Shown here: positions 25,301 through 40,300 of the stretch, piece after piece
How positions within the stretch are numbered: the first letter of the stretch is position 1
Layout: the number at the start of each line of letters is the position of its first letter
Assembly: GCF_016097555.1 (NCBI RefSeq)
Contig: NC_054706.1
Span: forward strand, 51,381,663 to 51,445,662
Direction of reading: 5' to 3'
Source of the DNA: Gigantopelta aegis
Taxonomy: Eukaryota; Mollusca; Gastropoda; Neomphalida; Peltospiridae
Length of the DNA stretch: 64,000 nucleotides
Notes under the pieces: model-generated
Told to the model about the DNA's origin: nothing
What the model saw: the letters and a program-made list of their open reading frames with translations, nothing else
Database searches by the model: none
Position numbers and translations under genes: made by a program

Positions 25301-28300
25301 AGGCAGCAAGGGATCTTTTATTTACGCTTCCCACAGGCAGGATAGCACAAACCATGGCCTTTGTTGAACCAGTTATGGATCACTGGTCGGTGCAAGTGGT
25401 TTACACCTACCCACTGAGCCTTGCGGAGCACTCACTCAGGGTTTGGAGTCGGTAGCTGGATTAAAAATCCCATGCCTCGACTGGGATCCGAACCCAATAC
25501 CTACCAGCCTGTAGACCGATGGCCTAACCACTACGCCACCAAGGCCGGTCAAAGTAAAAAGTGCAAAGATGAAAACATTGCCAAAAGAGGGTTTGTTAAT
25601 CCATCCACTCAAGTCTTCTTCAGCAGGGGTGGGGAGTAGAGGTGGGATTTAGCTCAGTCGGTTGAGTGCTCACTTGACGTGCATGCATCGCAGGATCGAA
25701 CCACCTCGGTGGATTCGTTGAAATGATTGGGTTTTTTCTTATTCCAACCAGTCCACCACAACGGTCAAAGGCCATGGTATGTGTTATCCTGTCTGTGGGA
25801 AAGTGCATATAAAAGATCCCTTGCTTCATTAGGAAAAAATGTAGTGGGTTTCCTCTGATGACTACTTGTCAGAATTACCAAATGTTTGATATCCAATAGC
25901 CAATGATTAATTAATCAATGTGCTCTAGTGGTGTTGTTAAACAAAACAAACTTCTTCTTCTTCGTCTGATGACTTCCTGTCGGAATTACCAAATGTTTGA
26001 CATCCAATAGCCGATGATTAATAAATCAATGTGCTCTAGTGGTGTCATTAAACAAAATAAACTTTCTTCAGTGGGTGGAAATATTGGGGGAGATTTTCCT
26101 GTTCCAACTGGTGGTCTACCACTGGTATATCTTTATCAAAGGATGTCATGGTATATATGCCATCTTTTCTGTGAAAATGCATATTAAAAACCTGTGCCAT
26201 GGTTTTTATTTTCTAATTTTTAGATAAAATGTCACAATTAAGATCTATCAGACATCCAATAACCACTGATTTAAACTCTGTGATGTCATGGTTAAGCCAT
26301 TGGACATTAGACTGGTAGATACTGGGTTCACAGCCTGGTACCAGCTCCTACCCAGAGTGATTTTTAACAACTCAATGGGTAGGTGTGAGACCTCTAAACC
26401 CTCTTTTTTTCTCACGAACTACTAACAATTAACCAGTAACCCACCGTTCTGGATATACAGCCCAGATAGCTGAGGTATGTGCCCAGAACAGCATGCTTGA
26501 ACCTTATCGGGTAATTGGATATAAGCACGAAAATAAGTTGAAATCAAATGAAAGCACTGATATCAATGTCTGTGGAAAGTGCATATAAACACTGACTTCT
26601 TTGATACATGTATTATTAAAATATTCAGTTCCTTTGCTGGATTGAATACAGGTTTTGAAATTTACCATTTTATATTTCAGAACGTTTGAAGAACAAGTTG
26701 GTGTTACTACAGTAAAGAGACAATTTGCTCAGGTAATTTAGTTTACATTTTGTAATTTAAATCATTTAAACTAATATACTGAGTTTCCTGTAACCTACCC
26801 CACCATTTGATTGGTCAGCTGTTGATTCTTTTTGTTTTTGAATTTGTAAAATTTGAATTTAAAAATTGATTTTAAAAAGAAAAAAGAAAAAACCCAACTA
26901 CATTTTCAAAAATAAGTAACATAAATATTATACTGTATTCTGGATTGGAAGAAACAGATATTTTTTAAAACATGAATGTATTCATTTACTAGAAAATCAG
27001 TGTCTTTAGTGGTTCGTTAAACACAAACAAGCGTCTTGGTTTGGTTTTTTGTCATTTACTAGATCACATAACTAAACAGGTCACAGTGAACTGTATAACA
27101 ATAATTTTATGTATTGTCAGATTCCAGACATGAAGTAACCTCAGGCATGAAGTAATGCGATCTAGTTTACAGTAGCTGATTGATGGATTGAAACATATTT
27201 TATTGGGTTTTTTAAAAGAACAAATGGATCAGGCACAAGTTATACAACTCACTAGGCCTTCTGAATAATACATACATGTCACAAAAGTAATATATTTTTG
27301 CAATTTAAATATGAACAGAAATAAATAGTATTGAAAGAGAAAAAGACAGAATAAAGGAAACAGGAAATAGCTGATAATGTTCCATGACTATTTTAGGGGT
27401 AACAGGTTATTTGTTAAAGAACCTTTTTAATTTTTCATTCCCACCACTGCTCCATAGAAGTTTTTAAAACAATTTTTTTGTTTAATGATACAAAATTTAA
27501 TATTTCACAAGACTTTAACTTGCCAGCAATATATAATATATGCATATATCGATATATTCATATAAACAGCCATAACAGTTAAAAGTTTGTTTTGTTTAAC
27601 AACACCACTAGATCACATTGATTTATTAATCATCATATATTGGATGTCAAACATAATAGATTTCAAAATAAACATTTTGAGATAATAAAGAGATTGTGTC
27701 ATTATGATATACCAATAAGTACATGAAACTGATTTAAAACATTTTTTTTTTTCACCAAATCTTATTAACCTTTTGGCTTAATTTTTTTTTATTGATTTCA
27801 GACATGGAACAAAAACAAGAAAGTATTAAAAGGATGGCTTTACCAGCTGGAACTGTGGGCTGGAACACTGAAAGAAATAGAAGGTAGCGTTCATTCATGG
27901 TTTAAGCTGATTTTTGCCAAATTGCCAAATTTTAATTAAACTTGTGATTTGGTTAATGTATTTAATTATTAAATTCACTGAAAGCTAATTCAAAAATAAT
28001 TCTTTAAAGAGTTTTAATTTTGTGAGATTTGGTTTGGCTAACTAATGCTTGAAACAGTGCTATTTAGAAGTAACTTAAAAACTAAAAGGCTTTAGTCTTA
28101 TTCAACTTACCTAGTACTAGCACAACAACAATGCTATACGACCCTGAGTCATATCATGCACTGCAGAATTATCTCCCCTTGCCGGATATATATCGTACAC
28201 CTGCGCATAGACCTTGTTTTTCATTCTGCTGTCCTGCATTGCGGTCGTGTTTATTGTAGCTCATATAAAGTTTTTCATTTTGTGTTATTAAATTGTAAAT

Positions 28301-31300
28301 TGTGTTTCTCTGCTTAGGTCAGGTCAGGTCACAGGGCTTTACGTGCACATTCAGAGCAAGCTGTTATAGCGCACGCCTGTCTTGGGCACAAGAGCCGGCC
28401 TCAGCCAGCTCCTCCGTTCAGGACAGGAAAGGTGGGGGGGGGGGGGGAGGAGGTACCGCCTGCACTGGCAGGTGCAAGTGACCGTGATTGGTAGAAGGCG
28501 GTAATGGTGCTATGGAATTTTGAATGGAAAGAAATGTTTTATTTAACGACGCACTCAACACATTTTATTTACGATTATATGGCGTCAGACATATGGTTAA
28601 GGACCACACAGATTTTGAGAGGAAATCCGCTATCGCCACTTCATGGGCTACTCTTCCGATTAGCAGCAAGGGATCTTTTATTTGAGCTTCCATGGCCTTT
28701 GTTGAACCAGTTATGGATCACTGGTCGGTGCAAGTGGTTTACACCTACCCATTGAGCCTTGCGGAGCACTCACTCGGGGTTTGGAGTCGGTATCTGGATA
28801 AAAAATCCCATGCCTCGACTGGGATCCGAACCCAGTACCTACCAGCCTGTTGACCGATGGCCTAACCACGATGCCACCGAGGCCGGTAATTTTGAATGGA
28901 GCAAGGATTATGCCAAAAGAGAAAAGGTGTGCAAGTCTGATTGAGGAATTTGGGCGCAATCTTGAATGGTCGGTCAAAAAGAAAGTTCCGGTGCTAATAT
29001 AGGTTTTGACATTAGTGAATCGAGAGTAGCTCGTTAATTAGACCTATGATGCTGTGGTGTCTCCCTAGGTTGGCCATAGGGCCCTTAAAAAGGGCCGACC
29101 ACTTCTGGTCGTGGCATGACAACCCAGGGGAGACTCGTGCAATTGTGTTCTCTGCTTATATTCTCTTAATTTCTTATACTACTTCATATGAGGTCGGTTT
29201 AGAGGGTGCTCGGGTTAGATGTTGGATACAGCTTTCTCCGGCTCGCACCAGTTGATAGTGTGTTCGATACACATTATTGTATCATGCCTGCTGCTCATGT
29301 TCATTTGAGCGGCAGTGTGATGTTTGTGTCACTTGGTCTCCTGCTACATAGGGGAAGGTGAAGAAACTATCTCATGACGCTGAGAGAAAGAGAATGGTGA
29401 GACGAGAACGGGATGGGTGTAGGTGAAGGTGACCTCTGTGGTCGGTTTCAAATCCGATTTGCCATCGGAGAGTGAAAGATGACTGTTAGGTTTAGTCCCC
29501 TATTGGTCCAACCAGAAGGGACTATAGATTTTGTGTATAGCTTTATCATGTAGAATTACAGCTCAAGGGCCTAATTTACTAAACTCTCGCAACTTTGCAA
29601 TCTCGCAATGCAATGCTAAAAGACTTGCAAAGAGGATGCTTTGTTGTCTAGCACAGCCTGTCAGAGCCTTGTGAATTAGGCCCCAGATTTGACTTTCATT
29701 GGGATTTGCCCATTTTTGACAGAGTTATGGCCATTAAATTTAGGAAATAGAAAAATATTTAAGGCTCAGTATTGAATATATATTGCTTTAACATTAGCAG
29801 TAATCTAATAATGCTAGTTTAAAATGTGTATCCATCTGAATTTTTTAACATGTGAATGTGATAGCACTCACTGGGAGATTAAAAGTATTTTTTTTTCTGG
29901 CTTATGCCCAGTTTCTCTAATACGGTGTTCGCTCCAGCCAGTGCACCACGACTGGTACATCAAAGGCCATGGTATGTGCTATCCTGTCTATGGGATGGTG
30001 CATATAAAGGATCCCTTGCTTCTAATCAAAAAGAGTAGCCCATGAAGTGGTGACAGCAGGTTTCCTCTCTCAATATCTGTGTGGTCCTTAACCATATGTC
30101 CGACACCATATAACTGTAAATAAAATGTGTTGAGTGCATCGTTAAATAAACCATTTCCTTTTCTTTCTAATATGGTGTTTTTAGAAAACACTATTATATC
30201 TCACAGCTTTCACTTGGCTATATTAACTGATGTATGCATTTCTCCTTCTGTAGGTCAGTTTGGAATGGCCATCGTGTCGTACTTCCGTTTCACCCGCTGG
30301 TTGCTGCTGCTGAATTTCGTCATCTTCACCATCATGTTCTGTGTGATTGTGGTTCCGTTCCTGGCCCTCAGAACTCCAAGCTCATTCCAAGACTGGAAAA
30401 CAGTTCCCTCCCTAAACGAGAGTGACATGTTTCACGTTGCGTCCAACTGTACGTCTCATTATGCAGAGTATATGACGAACCTAACTTCAACAGAGTCCAT
30501 TGCAGAAAAAGTGCTGGATTTCATGAAAGGAACAGTAAGTGCTGTCTTCATTCATTTCAGTTTATTAAATCCCCTTAAAGGGACATAACCTATGCACGTG
30601 CGGCAAGATGGTGCTAGACTATTGAGGTATGGTGCTGCACCATGCTAAAACAAGCTAGGGAAAACACTACTTTATGATTTTGCCACCCAGGGGCCTAATT
30701 CACTAAACTCTTGCAACTTTGATATCTCGCAGTGCAATGCTAAAAAACTTGCAAAGAGGATGCTTTGTTGTCTAGCAGAGCCTAAGAGAACTTTATGAAT
30801 TAGGCCCCAGGCCGTTATTCATTTTGGTTTATTTTCATTCTTATATTCAATAAAATAAAGTTTGTGCACACTTGTCTTGGTACACACCATGACAATCTGT
30901 GCTGACTGTCCAACACAGGGGTTAATCGTTAGTCATTTGTGGGAGAGAAATTGGTGTAGTGACCTTACACCTTCCTACTATACTGTGAAAACTCGACAGG
31001 GGTGTACAAGTGAAGTACAAGATTTTGAATGGTTTCTAAAATGAAACAAATTTAGTGCCAGGCAAAAATGTTTAAATCAGTCAAAGTGTCTGATGGTAGT
31101 TTGTGAGTACTGAGTACAGTCCATCGAAGGCACAATCTTGTAGAATTATGCTCTAGTGGTATCATCAAACAAAAAAAGAAAAAAGTGTAGAATTAATACC
31201 AATACCAGTTAAGGTATTTTAAAAATTACAAATTTATTTGAGTTCTTTATTTAATTTTTTTTTTTTTTTTTTTTTTTTTAGAGAATGTAATTGTTTGCAC

Positions 31301-34300
31301 TGATTAATGCTAACTATCTAATATATAAGAAAAAAATGTGATTCATGTAAAATATGTGTAATATTTAAAAAAACATTTAATATTTAAAAACATTTATTAT
31401 GCATCCATTGTTCAAATTAAATGCATGATGAAAGTGGGTGTAGGTAATTTTTGTGGCATACTTCCATCAGAAAACTGTTCCAGCACGCCTGTTGTGGGCA
31501 CAACCTCTGACTTCGCCAGAGAGTTCTATCCATGACAGGTGTGAAAGTGGTCGTTTGCTTTGATATCTCATGCCTGTGGCCTTTGTCACACTACTTACCT
31601 ATTGATGTTCGGAATGCAAGATTAGCAATGGCTAAATGCTCTTGCCTTTACAGGGATACATGTAAGCTCCCATAACCTTTGTTATTTAAGACTTTTGGAG
31701 TGCGGATGCATTCATTAATATTGCTAATGTGTTAAATGAGTTGCATTTACATAATATATTCAAGTTGTTGTGACTCTTCAATTCACTCACATTGTCGTAC
31801 GTTCTTTGTTCTTTTAAGATGTTGTGTAAATGAAGATGGGTAATTTGGTTGCTGATGGCAATAAATGTAATTGTAACAACATTATTTCCTAACTGAGTGG
31901 GTTGGTAAATAAGCCACAGGCCTATATTTAAATACTTTTGCTGTAGCATATGTTAATAAGTTATAATTGTATTCTTGTGTTAAGAAAACACCCAGCCCCT
32001 ACATCGGCTCCAAAATGTAACAGATAAATATCAACCTCCACTGAGGGGATTCGAACCACAGACTCTCAGTATGATAGTCCAGCGCTCTACCAACTGAGCT
32101 AATAGGGAAATTCCCACTAGCTACTGCCAGTTGGAGCACTTTATACCAACATTACTACAAACTCCCCCTCAAGTGAAGCTATGTCCTGGAGCTGTGGGCC
32201 ACGGGCAGTTGAACTGTTACGGGTCCTGACTGGGTTATAATTGTATTCTTGTGTTAAGAACACACCCTACGTCAGCTCCTAATGTAACAGAAAAATCAGC
32301 CTCCACTGAGGGGATTTGAACCACGGACTCTCAGTACGATAGTCCAGCGCTCTACCAACTGAGCTAATAGGGAAATTCCCACTAGCTACTGCCAGTAGGA
32401 GCACTTTATACCAACACTACTACAAGATCATAGTACACTTTGTATAAATATACTCTTCAAAAGAAGAAACGCAAAACCACATTGTTGTAACATTTGGAGA
32501 ATTGATTTAATTATTGAATGGTGAGTCCGATAATTACCAAATGTTGCAGGATTGTTCACAATTCACTCTAGTCCATTGTGAGTAAGTGATAGGACACACC
32601 ACCAAGGTCAAGGTCATCTGGAGTCAATACCGGGTGTGGCCTCCGCGTGTGTTGACAACTGCCTGGCACCGCCTGCCCATTGAAGCAACCAGAGTACGGA
32701 TGACGTCCCGGGGGATGGTGGCCCACTCGGCCTGCAAGGCTGCTGCCAGCTCGGGCAGGGTCTGGGGCTGTGGTTGTCGCTGTCGGAGGCGTCGGTCCAA
32801 CTCGTCCCATAGATGCTCAATTGGGTTCAAATCTGGTGATATCGATGGCCAAGGAAGGACATTAATGTTGTTGTTCTGTAGGAAAGCCATTGTGAGACGT
32901 GCTGTGTGAGGCCTGGCGTTGTCATGTTGGAACACTGCGTTGGCGTTGGCCATAACTGGAACGATGTGTGGTCGGAGGATCTGGTCAATGTAGCCCTGTG
33001 CATTCAGGTTGCCCTGCACGTGGACCAGGTCAGTTCTGCCAGTGTGTGAGATGGCTGCCCACACCATGACACTACCCCCGCCGAATCTGTCCACTTCCTG
33101 CACGCAGTTTGCCGCATAACGTTCACCACGACGCCTATACACGCGACATCTTCCATCATGACGTCGGAGCAGAAATCGAGACTCGTCACTGAACCACACC
33201 TGTCTCCATCGCAGTTGAGGCCATTGTCGATGAATCTGGCACCACTGCAGTCGGAGTCGACGGTGTTGTGGTGTTAAGATGACACCTCGAACTGGACATC
33301 TGGCACGAATTCCTACCTCACGTAGGCGGTTCCGTACGGTCTGGTCGGATATCCTGCGCAAACCTGGTATTGCTGCGGCTGTGGAGGTGGCAGTAGTCAA
33401 TCGTTCCCGAAGGTGGTGTACCCGGATGTAGCGGTCCTGCCCGGGGGTAGTGACCCCTGGTCGACCGGATCTAGGGAGGTCACGTGTTGATCCATGTTGC
33501 TGGTAATGGTCCCACAGTCTGGAGATGGTGCTTGGGGACACATGGAATGCCCTGGCAACGGCCGTTCTGGATTCGCCTGCGTCTAGTCGGCCGATGGCAT
33601 TGTTTCTCTGCGGTTCACTGAGACATGGCATGTCCTGGATTGTCAACTGTCGGCCAGATACAGAGGCCAGGCAAGCGAACACCCTGCACTTTTATACTGT
33701 CAGTGTTCATGTTGCACGTGTAGACAACGCACGTGCAGTGGTGACATGGTTTGCACGTGGCTGCGTTTTTGCGAATATTCACATTTTGGAACTTTATTGT
33801 ACAGTAGCTGCGTTTTATCGAATGTAACCGTGGGAATATGTTTGGGACATGCAATGACCTTATATTCACAAAGCATGAACCGGTAGGAAACATAAAATCG
33901 GAGTTATAACCCATTTGTACCCTTTTGCGTTTCTTTTTTTGAAGAGTATATAATGGAGGTAATGGTTTCTATAAACATTATTAATAAAATATGCTATACT
34001 GATAAACTTGAAAATTGTAAGTCATTGTGTACAGTTAGGCTAAATACATTGTTGGCAATTAGCTAAACAGTTTCTAGGCTCTGCTGACATAGGACTTTGC
34101 CCAGTGGTAAAATGCTCACCTGATGTGTCATCAGTCTAGGATTGATTCCTGTCGGTGGGCCCATTGGCCTATTTCTTGTTCCAGCCAGTGCACCAAGACT
34201 GGCATATCAACGGTCATGGTATCTGCTATCATGTCTGTGGGATGGTGCATAAAAACGATCCCTTGGGACAAATGTAACTATATGTAAAACAAATGTTTAC

Positions 34301-37300
34301 CAATAGTCGATGATTATTAAATCAGTGTGCTCTAGTGATGTCATTAAATAATATCTATGTTCTGATAACTGAAAAACTTGTCTTGACTGAACTCGGGTCA
34401 TTTTCTTTCAGGTAGACATATTTATATAACTGCTAAAACTTTATTTTCAATTTCAGTGAACTATGTCTTTTAAAAAAAAAAAAAACCACTATAAAATTAT
34501 CATTTTAAAACCAAATGTTCATTTGTGCAATACTAATATTAAAGTGTTCAGATGATGAAATGGCAACTCATGCATAACCAGAAGTACTTAGCTTTGTTGA
34601 AAAAAAAACAAAAATCTTTTTGATGAATTGCTGGATCATATTTGCATTTTACTGATGAAAAGAAAGTTTTTTGTTTAACATCACTGGAGTATACATTGAT
34701 TTATTAATCATCGGCTATTGGATGTCAAACATTTGGTAATTTTGACATAATATCGTCTTAGAGAGGAAACCCGCTACAGTTTTCCATTACCACAAAAGGC
34801 AGTACACTGTACTTAGTAATCATATGTGAAATATGTAAGAAGTTTGTTTGTTTTGTTTAACAACACCACTGGAGCACATTGATTAATTAATCATCGGTTA
34901 TTGGATGTCAAACATATGGTTATTCTGACTCGTCATTTTTCCAAACGCAATAAGGGATCTTTTATATGCACTTTCCCACAGACAGGAAAGCACATACCAC
35001 AGTGGTGTACTGGGTGGAATGAGAAAAAAAACTAATCAATTAAATGGATCCGCTGATGTAGTTCAATTCTGCAACACAAGCACCTCAGGCAAGCACTCAA
35101 CCAACTGAGCTAAATCCCGCCCGCGAAACACATTAGAAATGAGTATTTCATGAAACCTCAGAACTGTGGCAATTTGCTGTAGTGTCTGACATGATTATTT
35201 CAACATTTTGCTGAGATCATGAGAGAAGAAACCTGTTTCTGTAACATAGGTTACACTTCTGGTCATCCATTCTGGGGCATAGGCCGTTGACTAGAGTTTT
35301 CCAGAGTTGTCTGTCCTGGGCTCTGGTTTCAAGCTGCCTCCAGGTGTATCCTGTCTTCTTGGTGTCCCCCTGGAGGTCCCTTCATCATGTGTTCTTTGGG
35401 CAGCCTCTTTTTCTTCTGCCTTGTTCTTGTTCCATGTCAGAGTCTGCCTGATGATATTCAATGCTGTCAACATCATTATACACAAACTATTTCTCAAGTT
35501 CTTAATCTCCAGCAAGTGGCCCAGTAGTAAAGCACTAGCTGGATGCGCAGTTGGTCTAGGATTGATCCCTGTCGGTCGGTGGGCCCACTGGGCTATTTCT
35601 CGTTCCAGCCAGTGTACCACGACTGGTATATCAAAGGCTGTAGTATGCATGTGTTGTCCTGTCTGTGGGATGGTGCATATATAAAATCCCTTGCTGCTAA
35701 TGAAAAAAGGTAGCAGGTGACTATGTACATTTGTATATCTCAAATATCTCTCCCCGTCGGTGGGCTCATTAGGCTATTTCTCGTTCCAGCCAGTGCACCA
35801 TGACTGGTATATCAAAGGCCGTAGTATGTACTACCCTGTCTGTGGGATGGTGCATATAAAAGATCCCTTGCTGCTAATCGAAAAGAGTAGTCCATGACAT
35901 GATGACAGTGGGTTTCCTCTCTCAATATCTGTGTTGTCCTTAACCATATGTCTGACGCCATATAACCGTAAATAAAATGTGTTGAGTGCATCGTTAAATA
36001 AAACATTTCTTTTTTCAAATATCTCTCTGCCAACATGTGTTTGTTATGTTCCATAAATAAATACTGTTTAAACTACAATTAGCATGGAACCAAGTTATGT
36101 TGACTGTATTACTTTACTTTCAGGGGTGGATGGAGAGAACCGAGTTGTTTTATGGAGTTTATTTCAACAAGTCGTATACAGTGCCTGGAAAAAGCGAAGA
36201 TGGGACATATAACATGAGTTTGGCGTATATGCTGGCAACGTGGATCTGTTTTCTGATCAGTTTTATGCTGATTGTTAAAAAGTAAGAACTAGAATGTGCT
36301 ACAGTATTTTAATGTGTTGATTTTATTAAATTTTTTACCAAGAATAATTAATAGTGTTAATCTTCCATCAAAATTAATTAATAGTGTTAGTTTTTCAACA
36401 AGATCATTTGATAGTGTTAGTACAAGATCATATTTCAAAACTCTTTACTTAAGTTTACTTAACTTGGACAAAAGTCCAGATATGATTTTTAATGTCAGTG
36501 GTACTCAGTATTAAAATAAAAATTTGATATTGGATTAGCTGAATCCCCTCACTATAGAACTATGTGATAAAAATATTTTTTGAAAATAATCACTGCATTA
36601 AGAATGGCTGCCTGTAGTCAATCTTAATTCCGTGGGGCGAGACATAGCCCAGTAGTAAAGTGCTCGCTTGATGTGTAGTTGGTTTGGGATCGATCCCCAT
36701 CGGTGGGCCAGTTGGGCTATTTCTCACTCCAGCCAGTGCACCACGACTGGTACATCAAAGGCCGTGGTATGTGCTATCCTGTCTATGGGATGGTACATAT
36801 AAAAGATCCCTTGCTGCTAATCGAAAAGAGTAGCCCATGAAGTAACAACAGCAGGTTTCCTCCCTCAAAATCTGTGTGGTTCTTAACCATATGTCTGACG
36901 CCATATGACTGTAAATAAAAATTTCTTTCTTTCTTTCTTTCCTTCAATCTTAATCTCATTCCAAATAGTAAATGTAACTGGACACTTATCTATAATGCTT
37001 CTTTGAATCTGTTTATTGTATCTATGAAGATGCAGTCATTGGTGCACTCGTGTAGAGATGATTTAATGTGAACGTCTTTCAGACTTTGATGAGCCATAAA
37101 TATTAATAATATCTAATAGAGGTGGATTTGTTTTCTGTCATCCATTGAGAAAACATCCTAATCAAAATGATTAACACACCTTTATGTGTTTGTAGTCACT
37201 TTCTTTCATCACATTTTAAGAAATAGTTGTAGTTTGTGTTAGAGCTGGCCCCATGCTTATAATAACATCTTGAGACATAACAACATGGCAGTGCCTACAA

Positions 37301-40300
37301 ACTACATAACAGCATTTTGGGGATAACTACGTTTGTGACATTAATGCTGGCTTTACTGTCACAGATTGAGTTTTACCAGTGATAAATATAAAAGATCCCT
37401 TGCTACTACAGAGATACCTCTCAAAACCCTGGCCCTCTGTAAACCAGAATTCCCTCAAAACCAGACTTTTTTCGTGGCCTCTTTTAAAATATCTGTACAG
37501 AAGAGAACCTTTCTAAACCAGATACCTCTTAAAACCAGACTTTTTACTTGGTCCTGAGTGTGTCCAGTTTAGAGGAGTTTCAATGTAATAAACAAATTGT
37601 AGCAGGTTTCCTCTGGAGATTACATCAGCATTATCAAATATTTGACTCCAGTAACTGATGATTAATTAATCAATATATTCTAGTTTTGTTGTCAAACAAA
37701 ACAAAGTTTTTAAAGACATGTCTTGTGATTTCAGTTCTGGTAAGAGTGTCAAGGAGGCAGTCACGGACCAAGAGAATACCACCACTATGTACTGTAACAA
37801 GGTGTTCGGGGGCTGGGACTTCTGCATCAGTAACCCCAAGACGGCCACACAGAAACAAGCCAGTTTGGCACAGGAGTTGAAAGTATGATATCAATAATTC
37901 ATCCATTTTGGAGAAAATGATGATCTAAAAAAGAAATCTAATTGATCCATGATTAAGAGGCCAACATTTATCAATATTTTCAATGCCTGTTATGTAACCC
38001 ATTTTTGACTTACTATAATAGGGGCAGCCTTGAGTAAAACAGTGGTGTAGCGTGGGTTGCCAGCACCCGGGGCAAGGAATGTATTGCACCCACTAAACAC
38101 TGGACCATTGGCAGTTTCCGAGTCCCTTCCAGAATTTTGCGCCCGGAGCAACGGCCCCGGTGGCCCCACCCACGCTACGCCACTGGAGTAAAATACATTA
38201 TTTGAAGGCCTTGTGCTCCACAAAATACATTAAAAGATAGACTGTCTTTTTAAAGTGCAGTTTTAGCTTAATTTGTAGTATCTTTGCTTTTCTATACTTT
38301 CCACACTACTTTCTACAGGTTAAATAACAATACTGATTTTAAAATATAAAAAAAAAAAAAAAAAAAGTGAAATGTTGGACATTTTAACCAAATGCTTTTG
38401 CTTTATAATACTGGTTACTTTCCAGATGTAGTAACAAAATGACAAGAACAGATTAATTTTTTTTAATATTTTAACCAAAACATTAAAAAAAAGTTAATTC
38501 TTTACAGACATTGCAAACTGGTGACACTGAAACAAAGAATTTTTTTTATTAGGACATCACAAGCACATACTGTATTCCCCAAACATTTAGGTGTCAATGT
38601 TATACTTTTCACCTTTTTACTTACTCTTTCGTTGACGCTCGTTTTCAGGCTGACCTGAATGAATACCGCCGGAGAATACTAAATGCCGAAAAGACGCGAT
38701 GCCAGAGATACAGACTGTATATGATTCGCCTCATCATCAACCTCTTCGTCCTGGCCATCCTTGGAGCTACGTTATATTTGGTGTACTGGACAACACAAAC
38801 ACTGTTAGACGTAAGTAGAAGAAGTTTGTTTTGTTTAACGACACGACTAGAGCACAATGATTTATTAATCATCGGCTATTGGGTGTCAAACATATGGTCA
38901 TTTTAAAACAGTCATAGAGAGGAAACCTACCACCTTTTTCCGTTAGTAGCAAAGGATCTTTTATGTGTACCATCCCACAGATAGGATAGCACATACCACA
39001 GCCTTTGATATGCTAATCCTGGTGCACTGGGATGTAAGTAAAAAAGCAGTCATCTAGTACATGTATAATGTAACTGTAAATAAGCATTTTCATTGTCTTT
39101 TTTTCTGTCCCTTCTCTCATTTTTCTTTCTTTTTAAAATTGAGATTAATGGTGAAACTGTGGTATTTCCATTTTGGACCTAACTGTTGAAATAATCATGT
39201 GTTAGACACCAAATTGCTGTTTTAAAAAATGTAAATGTGCTGATGTGTCATTCATTTTTCCCCCCTATAGATAGCTGTAGGCTAGACTATTCTTAAGTGT
39301 CATTAAAGAAGCAGTCCTTTGGTTTTAGAATAATATATCTTTTACAATTGTGACTTATACATAAGGCATTTCTAACCTAAGGCAGAACATGCTTTTTGTT
39401 TACACAATTTGTTTCTCCCTCAGGATGGAATTGTCTTATTTATACCAGTTAAAATAGTGAAAAATTCTTTTTCTTGCCTACATAACTACACCAGTACTTG
39501 AAAATATAATATCTGTATTGAATGAATGAATGAATGTTTAACGACACTGCAACATGACAAATATACTGGCTACTGGGTGTGAAAAGAAGATGAAAGTAAA
39601 AGTTAGTTTTGTTTATCGACACCACTAGAGCACATTGATTGTTTTAATCATCTACTATTGGATGTCATACATTTGGAAAAGCACTACATTTTTCCTTTAG
39701 TAGCAAGGGATCTTTTATATGCACAATCCCGCAGACAGGATAACACATACCACGACCTTTGGTATACCAGTCATGGCACACTGGCTGGAAAACAAAAAAT
39801 AGCCCAATGGGCCCACCAACAATAATCAATCCCAGACTGACTTTACTAGTGGGCTATATCCTGCCCCAAAACGAAGATGAGTTTATGAAATAATGACAGA
39901 TTCAAGCTTTATGGACTGTATGAGAGTTAATGTCTACATTCATTAATTCATTACAGATGTTCTACAGTGAAACCTCTGAAAACTGGGCCCTCTGTCTGTG
40001 GGATGGTGCATATAAAAGATCCCTTGCTGCTAATTGAAAAGAATAGCCCATGAAGTGGTGACAGCGGGTTTCCTCTCTCAATATCTGTGTGGTTCTTGAC
40101 CATATGTCCAACGCCATATAACAATAAATAAAATGTGTTGAGTGTGTCGTTAAATAAAACATTTCCTTCCTTCTTTTACCACACACTGCAGCCCCAGACC
40201 TAGCTTTGGTTTGTTTTGGTCCGTAGAGTTAATTTTGCCTTTTGTTTTGTTTGCGACAGCTTCGGAAGCAAAACCTGAGTGAGATTGTAGACTTGATTGT

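Noticed and set aside
31959-32430. Two tRNA genes on the minus strand
   Set aside because: A and B boxes are present but the anticodon and acceptor stems do not pair; the tandem units look SINE-like.
32586-32909. Plus-strand 107-residue frame and other frames within the Tc1 element
   Set aside because: Shadow frames of the GC-rich transposase gene on the other strand.
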